Part shown: in pieces, positions 57,905-64,000 of the stretch | Layout: every line of letters starts with the position of its first letter | How positions within the stretch are numbered: the first letter of the stretch is position 1 | Assembly (NCBI GenBank): GCA_023431185.1 | Contig: JAEYXS010000035.1 | Coordinates: 1 to 64,000 of the forward strand | Direction: 5' to 3' | DNA length: 64,000 bases | Source: Verrucomicrobiota bacterium | GTDB taxonomy: Bacteria > Verrucomicrobiota > Verrucomicrobiia > Limisphaerales > JAEYXS01 | Translations under genes and position numbers: made by a program | Notes under the pieces: model-generated | Told to the model about the DNA's origin: nothing | Seen by the model: only the letters and a program-made list of their open reading frames with translations | Databases searched by the model: none

Positions 57905-59443
57905 CTAAACTCCGGTTATTCTAGCACGCTTCAAAGCATTCTCCGTGATCTTCTGAACCCGCACATCGGGACCGTGCGGACGGCTCCAGTGAGACCAAGG
58001 CAGGATGTGGCCAGGCGGGGAGGATAACCCTTGCGCCCAGAAGATGGATGCGGCATTGAAAACAATATTACCCTTCGGGCCGGGATGCACAGTCGCGGTC
58101 CAGTGGGCCGGGGTCACACCACCACGCCAGGCGGTGCCTTCACCCACGATCTCCAGACCGGGCAGCTTGGCCGGGGAACCATGATGCTCCCAACCGACCA
58201 GACCAGGGATCGCGTCACCTTTCTTCATACCCGTGCCCGCAAAGATCCAGTGCTCTGGTTTGGTGCAGACCCAATCGCCACCACCATTGAACGGCACGAT
58301 GCTGCGGGCACCCATGATGAGACTCTCATCGCGACTATCCCGCTTCCAATCTTTGGTGAACACGCGGACCTCTTCCTGCACCTCGGCATCGGTCAACCCA
58401 CCGAAGATGCCGGTGCGGGTGAGGATGCGGTTCGCCTGGCCGCTGGAGGAAGGCGAGAACGGCGTCACGCCGAAGACCGAATTGCCGCAGAGCCAGAGGG
58501 CGCTCACGCCGGATTCGATGCCTGCTTTCACCGCGTCATATTGCCGCACATCCCAATACTCATCGTGGCCCACGCTGAGGAAGGATTTGCAGCGCGTGAC
58601 ATTCGTGGGGTTCAGGCAATCGCTGTTCGAGCAATACGTCACATCGTAGCCGTGCTGCTCCAGCCAGTAGAGCAAGGGGAATTCCCAGAGGAGGAACTCG
58701 CCGGAACCGATGGAGAGCGGGTGTTCATAGATCTGCGCGTACTTGCCGTAGGGGCGATCAAAGCTGGTGGCGACACCCACGGCATGTGCGCCGCGCGGAT
58801 CGGTGTAGAGCGAGTAATTGTCCGGCCATTTGTTATACGCCTGCCAGGTGTTGTCGCTGCATTGGAAAAGCACATCCGCCGGGCGGTCATCGCGGACGAT
58901 GAAGACGACATAACTCTGCCAGTAAGGATCGATGGCGGAGTCTTGCACGGTTGTCAGACGGCCCAAGTACACGCCACTCGGCCAGTCGGTCGGGATCTTG
59001 AGCGTGGCACTTGGTTCCCATTTACACTCCACAAGGCGTTTTTCACCCACGGGCGGGACTGGCTGCGGCTTGCCCTGGATCGGTCCAAGCTTGTGCATGA
59101 GCCGGGCACCGCGCCCGCCATAATAGCCCATGCGGAAGAATTCGATGGTGAATCTCTTCGCCGGAAGCGTGCTCACCATGATACGCAATTCCTCGCCCGC
59201 CTTGAGGCTCTGGTGCGAGCAGTAACCTTCTATGCTGGGCGAGCGGAAACCTGCGGTCTTGTCGAGTCGGACACGGGTCAGTTGCCAGTCCAGTGCGCCC
59301 TCTTTCGCATTCTCCTGCCGGATGAGGTTGGGCTGACGCTTAGGCGGATTTTGCGCGTCCACCTTGCCCGCAAGGCCCAGGGCAGCGGCGGTGACGGCGG
59401 CCGCTTTCAGGAAGTCACGGCGGGAAGGATGCTCGGGATTCAT
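57905..59443 (-). CDS. Tat-exported N,N-dimethylformamidase-like protein
   Basis: A 512-residue protein with a twin-arginine leader (HPSRRDFLKAAAVTAAALGLA). A beta-sandwich (residues 40-150, with FRMGYYGGRGARL) precedes a large domain resembling the dimethylformamidase large subunit: CSDNTWQAYNKWPDNYSLY, LLYWLEQHGYDVTYCSN and FLSVGHDEYWDVRQYDAVKA. The conserved GHDEYW may form a metal or catalytic site. The true substrate is probably not dimethylformamide. It lies just upstream (in minus-strand order) of the sialate O-acetylesterase, 106 nt away from its start. Confidence 0.82.
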   Translation of the reverse strand: MNPEHPSRRDFLKAAAVTAAALGLAGKVDAQNPPKRQPNLIRQENAKEGALDWQLTRVRLDKTAGFRSPSIEGYCSHQSLKAGEELRIMVSTLPAKRFTIEFFRMGYYGGRGARLMHKLGPIQGKPQPVPPVGEKRLVECKWEPSATLKIPTDWPSGVYLGRLTTVQDSAIDPYWQSYVVFIVRDDRPADVLFQCSDNTWQAYNKWPDNYSLYTDPRGAHAVGVATSFDRPYGKYAQIYEHPLSIGSGEFLLWEFPLLYWLEQHGYDVTYCSNSDCLNPTNVTRCKSFLSVGHDEYWDVRQYDAVKAGIESGVSALWLCGNSVFGVTPFSPSSSGQANRILTRTGIFGGLTDAEVQEEVRVFTKDWKRDSRDESLIMGARSIVPFNGGGDWVCTKPEHWIFAGTGMKKGDAIPGLVGWEHHGSPAKLPGLEIVGEGTAWRGGVTPAHWTATVHPGPKGNIVFNAASIFWAQGLSSPPGHILPWSHWSRPHGPDVRVQKITENALKRARITGV

Positions 59444-59570
59444 AAGCTACCTGACGAATATGTAGGGCTTAACATTCATCATCGGATACCGACGCAGTGA
59501 TGCTTTGAGATTACGGCTGCGTCTCGCGCGGTGAATTCAGCCAACGCCACAGAAGCCCTTACTCATCTGT

Positions 59571-59585
59571 GTGAATCTGTGGTCA
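59571..59585. repeat. ATCTGTGT-type dispersed repeat, copy 2
   Basis: ATCTGTGTGAATCTGTGG matches the core of the repeat at 27389-27420. It lies 9 nt from the 3' end of the uracil-DNA glycosylase gene. Confidence 0.5.
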
Positions 59586-59593
59586 AACAAACC

Positions 59594-60538
59594 TCAACCC
59601 CGCAAGAAATACCCGCGTTGCTTCTCGCTGATCGGCAGGTTCAGGCGTTCCATCACCGCCAGCATGTCTTCCCAGACTTTGCGTTTCTCGGAGAGGGCCT
59701 GGTTGCGCAAAAGGTAGGCCGGATGGAAAGTCGGCATCACGGGGATGCCGCGGAAGGTCATCCAGTTGCCGCGCTGCCGGGTAATCGGGATGGCCTTGCC
59801 GAAGAGGCCTTCCACGGCGGTCGCACCTAATGCCACCAGCACCTTGGGCCTGATGATGTCGATTTGCTCCAAGAGATACGGGATGCACGTCTTCATCTCT
59901 GCCGGCGTGGGCTTGCGATTGCCTGGCGCACCCGGCGGCATGTCCGGACGGCACTTCAAGATGTTCCCGATGTAAACCGTATCGCGGGACTGGCCCATCG
60001 TCTGGATGATCTTCGTGAGCAACTGACCTGCGGCACCGACGAAGGGTTCACCTTGCTCATCTTCATCCGCTCCCGGAGCTTCACCCACGAACATCAGCTC
60101 CGCGTTTACATTGCCCACGCCGAAGACCACTTGTGTACGCGCAGCGACAAGATTGGGGCATTTCACGCAGACCATCGCCCGCGTGCGCAATTCGGCCATG
60201 GCAGCGGGTTTGGCTTCCGGGGCCAAGGGTTCGGGGGCCGGTTCCAACACGATGCCGGCCGCCGGAGCGAAGATGCTGCGCTCCGGTACGGGAGCTGCCG
60301 GCTTGGTAGCCGCCGGAGCTGGCGGTGGTGTAGCTGCAGCTTGGGCAAAGGCGGACAGGGAGCGTGCTGACTGGGCTGCCGCAGTAGCGGTTGATCTGGC
60401 CGGAGCCGCCGCGGGAGCAGGCGCAGTGAGGGCTTTGAGCGCGGCGTTGTCCACCGTCACAAAACGCGTTCCACGCGCCTTCAGTTGCTGAAGATGCTCG
60501 ATGGTTGCCTCGAGCAGTTGATCGTATTCACCTGGCAT
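59594..60538 (-). CDS. Family 4 uracil-DNA glycosylase
   Basis: A 314-residue DNA repair enzyme that removes uracil. The first 115 residues are a low-complexity Ala/Pro-rich linker after a short helix, unusual in length. The catalytic domain starts at MAELRTRAMVCVKCPNLVAA (two Cys of the Fe-S cluster), then LMFVGEAPGADEDEQGEPFVG (motif I) and NILKCRPDMPPGAPGNRKP with the third Cys. CIPYLLEQI holds the fourth Cys, and TFHPAYLLRN is motif II. The N-terminal extension with KARGTRFVTVDN at its start is also seen in other Verrucomicrobia-type proteins. Confidence 0.92.
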   Translation of the reverse strand: MPGEYDQLLEATIEHLQQLKARGTRFVTVDNAALKALTAPAPAAAPARSTATAAAQSARSLSAFAQAAATPPPAPAATKPAAPVPERSIFAPAAGIVLEPAPEPLAPEAKPAAMAELRTRAMVCVKCPNLVAARTQVVFGVGNVNAELMFVGEAPGADEDEQGEPFVGAAGQLLTKIIQTMGQSRDTVYIGNILKCRPDMPPGAPGNRKPTPAEMKTCIPYLLEQIDIIRPKVLVALGATAVEGLFGKAIPITRQRGNWMTFRGIPVMPTFHPAYLLRNQALSEKRKVWEDMLAVMERLNLPISEKQRGYFLRG

Positions 60539-60617
60539 GTTGGGGGCATAGTAAGATGCCCGGCCGGAACATCACGAAAAAATTGAGCCGGAGCCGCGAT
60601 TCCCTTAAAGTCTGTTT

Positions 60618-60914
60618 ATGACTTTGCACTGCCACAAATGCGGATGGGAATGGAAGATCCCCGGCCAGCCGGGGCGCAATGACTCCTGCCACCAATGCGG
60701 CATGGATATGAAAGTCTGCCTGAACTGCGTCCACTACGATGCCCGGGTGGCTTACCAGTGTCGCGAACGCCGGGCTGAGCCCGTGCAGGACAAGCACATG
60801 TCGAACTTCTGCGAATATTTCGAGTTTGCACGCCGGGAATGGAAGGGCGCGGGCGCAGCGGACAAGCGCGAGCAGGATGCACGGGAGAAGTTGAAGAAGC
60901 TGTTTGGGGACTGA
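60618..60914 (+). CDS. Small zinc-ribbon protein, 98 aa
   Basis: A 98-residue protein with eight Cys: CHKCGWEW, CHQCGMDM, CLNCVHY, CRER and CEYFEF. At least one four-Cys zinc ribbon is likely. A charged helical tail follows (REQDAREKLKKLFGD). The function is unknown; a nucleic-acid or protein-binding role is possible. It is 79 nt from the divergent uracil-DNA glycosylase gene and 110 nt before the SPFH pair. Confidence 0.72.
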   Translation: MTLHCHKCGWEWKIPGQPGRNDSCHQCGMDMKVCLNCVHYDARVAYQCRERRAEPVQDKHMSNFCEYFEFARREWKGAGAADKREQDAREKLKKLFGD

Positions 60915-61024
60915 TCGTCCGGCGGGCACTGGAAAAGAACGCCCTGTTTGGAATCGGTTCCCCTTGCTTGTCTCGGGACTAGGACGCATGTTCGTTTCCA
61001 AGCGAAGGTCTGAAGAGGTAAGAA

Positions 61025-61837
61025 ATGAATGCAGGCACTTTAAGGATCACCGGTATCGCCATCATCCTGTTCGCGCTGGTCATCGCGGGCTCGCAGGCCA
61101 CGTACGTGGTCAAGCCGGGCTTCCGGGGCATCCGCGTGACGATGGGCGAGGTTTCACCGCAGTTCCTGAAGGAAGGCTTCGGGATGAAGGCCCCGTTCGT
61201 CACCCACATCGTGAATGTGAACGTGCGGCAGCAGACGTCCGAGCTGCTGGCCAATTGCTACTCCTCCGACCTGCAACAGGTGAAGACGCAGTTGAAGGTG
61301 TTGTATCGCATCCCCGAAGTCTCGGCCGTGAGCATCTTTCAGGATTACTGGGGCGATCCGTTCAACACCTTGATCGCTCCGCGCTTGCACGAGGCCTTGA
61401 AAGAGGTCACTGCGTTGCAGAGCGCCGAACAGATCGTGCAAAACCGCGAGGTCATCAAAACAAAGGCGCTGGAACTCACCCGCAAGAAAGTCGGCCCCAT
61501 CCTGGAGATCAACGACTTGGTGGTGGAAGACATCTCGCTGACGAAGGAGCTGGAAACGGCCATCGAACAGAAGATGGTGCAGCAACAGGAATCGGCCAAA
61601 GCCAAGTACACGCAGCAGAAAGTGGAGATCGAGGCGCAGACCGCCGTCATCAAAGCGCGCGGTGATGCGGAGGCCATCCGCATCCAGGGCGAGGCGCTGG
61701 CCAAGAATCCGGCATTCCTTGAATTGCAGATCGTGGACAAATGGAAAGGGCGCACTCCGCGTGTTCTCGATCCGGATGTGAAAGGCTCGCAGATGGTGCT
61801 GCCGCTCCAGACCACCAAACGGGAGGACAAGCAATGA
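61025..61837 (+). CDS. SPFH/prohibitin-family membrane protein 1
   Basis: A 270-residue protein. One N-terminal membrane segment (IIILFALVIAGSQATYVV-like region, residues 8-28) is followed by the SPFH/band 7 domain (VKPGFRGIRVTMGEVSPQFL, YSSDLQQVKTQLKVLYRIPE) and a coiled-coil region (ELETAIEQKMVQQQESAKAKY). Proteins of this kind form ring-shaped membrane scaffolds. GAGG precedes the start. The stop overlaps the next paralogue by 4 nt. Confidence 0.9.
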   Translation: MNAGTLRITGIAIILFALVIAGSQATYVVKPGFRGIRVTMGEVSPQFLKEGFGMKAPFVTHIVNVNVRQQTSELLANCYSSDLQQVKTQLKVLYRIPEVSAVSIFQDYWGDPFNTLIAPRLHEALKEVTALQSAEQIVQNREVIKTKALELTRKKVGPILEINDLVVEDISLTKELETAIEQKMVQQQESAKAKYTQQKVEIEAQTAVIKARGDAEAIRIQGEALAKNPAFLELQIVDKWKGRTPRVLDPDVKGSQMVLPLQTTKREDKQ

Positions 61838-62685
61838 GACGCACCGGACCAACCATTGTGGATGCCTCGGATGGCCGCAACCCCAACGCCTGGGTGCCGA
61901 AGCTTATCGGCATCGCCGTGGTGGCTTTTTTCCTGCTGATCGCCGGGGCGCAATCAACGTATGTGGTCGAACCGGGCAATCGCGGAGTGCGCGTGACACT
62001 GGGCAAGGTCTCGCCCGAATATTTGAAGGAAGGTTTCGGCTTCAAGGCACCGTTCATCAGCTCCATCGAGGAGGTCATGGTGCGGCAGCAGACGCATGAG
62101 ATGAAGGCGGAGTGTTACTCGTCCGATCTGCAGCAGGTGAACGCGGTGGTGCAAGTGCTCTATCGCGTGCCCGAAACGTCGGTGGTGAAGATCTTCCAGG
62201 AATACGCGGGCGCGCCATTCGAAAGCCTCATCGCTCCACGCGTGCAGGAGGCCTTGAAGGAAGTCACCGCTTTGCACACGGCCGAGATGATCGTCAAGCA
62301 GCGCGAAGAGATCAAGATGCGCGCTTTAGAAGGGGCGAAGCGCAAAGTGGGCACGAACTTCCTCGAGATCGTGGATGTGGTCATCCAGGACCTCACGCTC
62401 TCGCATGAACTGGAAACGGCCATCGAACAGAAGATGGTCCGGGAGCAGGAGGCGAACAAAGCGAGGTTTGCGCAGGAGCAGGCGAAGATCGATGCCGACA
62501 CGGCCATCATCAAGGCCAAGGGCGAGGCGGAATCCATCACCATCCGAGGCGAGGCGCTGAAGGTGAATCCGGTCTACATCGATCTGCAGATCGTGGAGAA
62601 GTGGGATGGCGAGAGCCCGCTGGTGATCGGTGGTAAGGGCTCAGGTGTGTTGATGCAATTACCGACGGAACCAAGAAGACCTTAG
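61834..62685 (+). CDS. SPFH/prohibitin-family membrane protein 2
   Basis: A 283-residue paralogue of the preceding protein, starting at the ATGA overlap (61834). A longer cytoplasmic N-terminus (about 28 residues) precedes the membrane segment (IGIAVVAFFLLIAGAQSTYV). The SPFH domain and coiled coil align with protein 1 throughout, so the pair arose by tandem duplication. Together they may form a hetero-oligomeric ring like HflK-HflC or the mitochondrial prohibitins. No FtsH-type protease is adjacent. Confidence 0.9.
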   Translation: MRRTGPTIVDASDGRNPNAWVPKLIGIAVVAFFLLIAGAQSTYVVEPGNRGVRVTLGKVSPEYLKEGFGFKAPFISSIEEVMVRQQTHEMKAECYSSDLQQVNAVVQVLYRVPETSVVKIFQEYAGAPFESLIAPRVQEALKEVTALHTAEMIVKQREEIKMRALEGAKRKVGTNFLEIVDVVIQDLTLSHELETAIEQKMVREQEANKARFAQEQAKIDADTAIIKAKGEAESITIRGEALKVNPVYIDLQIVEKWDGESPLVIGGKGSGVLMQLPTEPRRP

Positions 62686-62687
62686 CG

Positions 62688-62885
62688 ATGGAGCCCTCAC
62701 GACAACGCTACTGGATGCGCCTGCTCATCGCGGGCTTCCTCGTGCTCGTGCTGTGCCTGCTGTTTCCCCCGGCGCTGGCATTCGCGGAAATGGCCGCTCG
62801 TGAACTACGCTACCTGTGGTGGCTGATTCTGTTAGTGGCCTTCGGCGGGTGGCTCATCTGGTTGTCGAACCGGAAAATACCGTAA
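62688..62885 (+). CDS. Small membrane protein of the SPFH operon, 65 aa
   Basis: A 65-residue protein with two hydrophobic segments (LLIAGFLVLVLCLLFPPALAF and YLWWLILLVAFGGWLIWL). It starts 2 nt after the SPFH 2 stop, so cotranscription and coupled translation are likely. No family is recognised. It may be a third subunit or a regulator of the SPFH complex. Confidence 0.72.
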   Translation: MEPSRQRYWMRLLIAGFLVLVLCLLFPPALAFAEMAARELRYLWWLILLVAFGGWLIWLSNRKIP

Positions 62886-63119
62886 ACCCCTTACTTGACG
62901 TTTTGAGGTTCTATGGCAATCTCTTCCACGGACTAGCACAAATTTCGGGCAAAGATGTTAAGCAGTTAGTCGTTAGGTTGTTCTTTGAATGCCCAACAAG
63001 TTTCGGTCTGGGTGAGTACACACTCGGTCCGGAAATCTACATAGTCCCACTGTTGTACTAATTCCGAAAACTCCCCGGGCGTGGAGGATCTTCCCCAGAT
63101 CCCCACGCCCGGTTTATTT
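62886..63119 (+). ncRNA. Possible structured RNA or structured 3' UTR
   Basis: About 190 nt without a convincing gene end in a very strong terminator (listed separately). Inside, GGGCA/TGCCC with inner AAGA/TCTT closes a hairpin of about 48 nt, and GGAAAT/ATTCC-type pairing closes another near 63030-63066. A TTGACG box occurs at 62895-62900. A short ORF (62816-63061) overlaps the preceding gene and lacks protein features. It may be an independent small RNA or the SPFH operon 3' UTR. Confidence 0.35.
63075..63119 (+). terminator. Strong rho-independent terminator
   Basis: CCGGGCGTGG/CCACGCCCGG (63075-63084/63103-63112) continues as GGATC/GATCC (63086-63090/63098-63102) with one bulged A and loop TTCCCCA. 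TTTATTTTT follows. The stem totals 15 bp. Confidence 0.95.
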
Positions 63120-63139
63120 TTGACTTAAACGCCCTTTCC

Positions 63140-63198
63140 GTTACGTTATCGTTACAAGCATGGCATTTCACCCATTTGTAACCTGACAGTCATGTAAC
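63140..63198. promoter_or_regulatory. GTTAC/GTAAC box array, putative operator
   Basis: GTTAC occurs at 63140-63144 and 63151-63155 (period 11, one helical turn). Its inverse GTAAC occurs at 63178-63182 and 63194-63198. The array lies 46 nt upstream of the response-regulator start. The two-plus-two inverted layout suggests binding of a dimeric regulator, perhaps of the OmpR/PhoB type. Confidence 0.5.
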
Positions 63199-63243
63199 CG
63201 ATGCATTTCCAAGGCTTCTCTGTTGGCTGTTTTGTACAGACTT

Positions 63244-63666
63244 ATGGAAGCAGCCTTACTGTTGGCCAAAGAACCACCAAAAGCCTTGGTGGTGGAAGAT
63301 GAGCGCGACCTGACCACCCTCATCGCCTATCACCTTGAGCGGCACGGCATCAAGACCACCACCGCCTCAGATGGTGAAATCGGCCTGATGCTCGCCACGC
63401 GCAACCAGTTCGACATCATCATCTTGGACCTGATGCTGCCGTCTCTGAGCGGACTGGAAATCTCCCGCCAGCTCCATGCTCGCAAGCTGCCGACGCCCCC
63501 GGTGATCATCCTGACCGCTGTATCACCAGAAATCGTGGCCACGATTCGCGAGCGGCTGTGCGCGGAGGAGATCATCTTCAAGCCGTTCAAGCCGCAGGAG
63601 CTGGTGAACTGCGTAACCGCCTTGATCCGTCGCGCCCAGGCCGCCGCCACGGATTCACCCCTTTGA
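63244..63666 (+). CDS. Single-domain response regulator
   Basis: A 140-residue CheY-like receiver. VVEDERDLTTL holds the acidic pocket, IIILDLMLPSLSGLE the phospho-acceptor Asp, VIILTAVSP the conserved Thr and IIFKPFKPQELV the Lys. No DNA-binding domain follows. The start at 63244 is an ATG; a TTG at 63223 is possible. The next gene begins 5 nt after its stop, so they form an operon that continues beyond the window. Confidence 0.88.
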   Translation: MEAALLLAKEPPKALVVEDERDLTTLIAYHLERHGIKTTTASDGEIGLMLATRNQFDIIILDLMLPSLSGLEISRQLHARKLPTPPVIILTAVSPEIVATIRERLCAEEIIFKPFKPQELVNCVTALIRRAQAAATDSPL

Positions 63667-63671
63667 CCCCA

Positions 63672-64000
63672 GTGAAAGCCAAACTTCACGTAGTGCAGTT
63701 GCGCCAGTTGTTAGACGGCAAGGTGAGCAGCCTGCAGCAAGCATTGGAGACATTGGCGCGCGGACGCTATCGTCGCACCGGAGATTGCCTGAAGCTCATC
63801 CGGGCTTATCAACAACTGCGCGAGTGTGCGGACAAGTCCCTGCCCTGGCGCGTCAAGGCCAAGGCGCAACCGGCGCTCACTGAACTGCGGTTCATGCTGG
63901 AGCAAGCCCAGCAACCCAAATCGGCCGGCAAGCTGTTGCAGAAACTGGAGACGCCGGAGAACCAGGCCGCCGTGGCCTGGGCGGTGGAACGCCTCGAGCA
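63672..64000 (+). CDS. Unknown protein, truncated by the window edge
   Basis: An open frame of 109 codons from GTG 63672 runs off the window end without a stop. A TTG at 63663, overlapping the preceding stop, is an alternative start. The translated part is helical and basic (VVQLRQLLDGKVSSLQQALE, RYRRTGDCLKLIRAYQQLRE) with no recognised motif so far. Its position directly after a receiver protein suggests a partner in signalling. Confidence 0.6.
   Translation, partial: MKAKLHVVQLRQLLDGKVSSLQQALETLARGRYRRTGDCLKLIRAYQQLRECADKSLPWRVKAKAQPALTELRFMLEQAQQPKSAGKLLQKLETPENQAAVAWAVERLE

Noticed and set aside
58031..59500. A 489-codon plus-strand ORF opposite the dimethylformamidase-like gene
   Set aside because: Antisense to a Tat-exported protein with clear family motifs; no signal or domain of its own.
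61025..62685. Naming the SPFH pair hflK and hflC
   Set aside because: The paralogues are similar to each other, and the FtsH, HflX or Hfq gene context that usually supports those names is absent.
62816..63061. 81-codon ORF overlapping the small membrane protein gene
   Set aside because: Large overlap with a better-supported gene, no start signal and no protein-like features after the overlap.

Overview
The window reads as a chromosomal segment of a PVC-group bacterium, most likely Verrucomicrobiota (subdivision 3, Pedosphaera/Limisphaerales-like). This rests on family content seen in the sequence: two formylglycine sulfatases, Gfo/Idh/MocA oxidoreductases, a DUF1549/DUF1553 plus DUF1501 pair, a cytochrome-WD40 protein, a large PVC-type CxxCH/HEAT protein, a DUF1080 protein and a prepilin-like protein with an H-X9-DG C-terminus. 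I see no rRNA, tRNA, CRISPR array, transposase, integrase or prophage gene.

Layout. 1-533 is a gene-free array of short palindromes. 534-6553 holds a small unknown gene, two sulfatases, a secreted esterase and an NnrS-like membrane protein. 6886-8025 is a glycosyltransferase-like protein. 8152-12978 is a tight run of a SsuD-like flavin monooxygenase, two Gfo/Idh/MocA oxidoreductases and an MFS transporter: a candidate pathway for an unusual, perhaps sulfonated, sugar. 13110-22321 is a run of extracytoplasmic redox genes (PQQ propeller with inserted cytochrome c, cytochrome-WD40, DUF1549/1553 lipoprotein, DUF1501, PPC-domain protein) closed by a bidirectional terminator. 22407-31826 mixes an Lrp regulator, a GH31 glucosidase, two tRNA-modification genes, a HAD phosphatase and unknown secreted proteins. 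32268-48006 carries the 992-residue heme/HEAT protein, SMI1-like and CBS proteins, an MFS transporter, a prepilin-like protein, a HEAT protein, a membrane-anchored PTP-like phosphatase, a DUF1080 protein, a methyltransferase-GT2 fusion divergent from a YfhO-like protein, a SprT-like protein, a DUF4375 protein and a response regulator with a GAF domain. 48224-51259 is a FecR protein followed by a CHASE2 adenylate cyclase. 51310-56166 is housekeeping: coaD, DUF177, rpmF, plsX, fabH, a PilZ-like protein and pilT. 56242-60538 (minus) has a sialate O-acetylesterase, a dimethylformamidase-like Tat protein and a family-4 uracil-DNA glycosylase. 60618-64000 has a zinc-ribbon protein, a tandem SPFH pair with a small membrane protein, a response regulator and a gene cut by the window edge.

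The most unusual signal is not a protein. The intergenic spaces hold at least three families of palindromic repeats whose flanks are conserved between copies while the hairpin stems differ in sequence and still pair perfectly. One family is a 114-137 bp four-hairpin element with terminal inverted repeats, present twice in opposite orientations, each time between the 3' ends of convergent genes and once supplying most of a stop codon.
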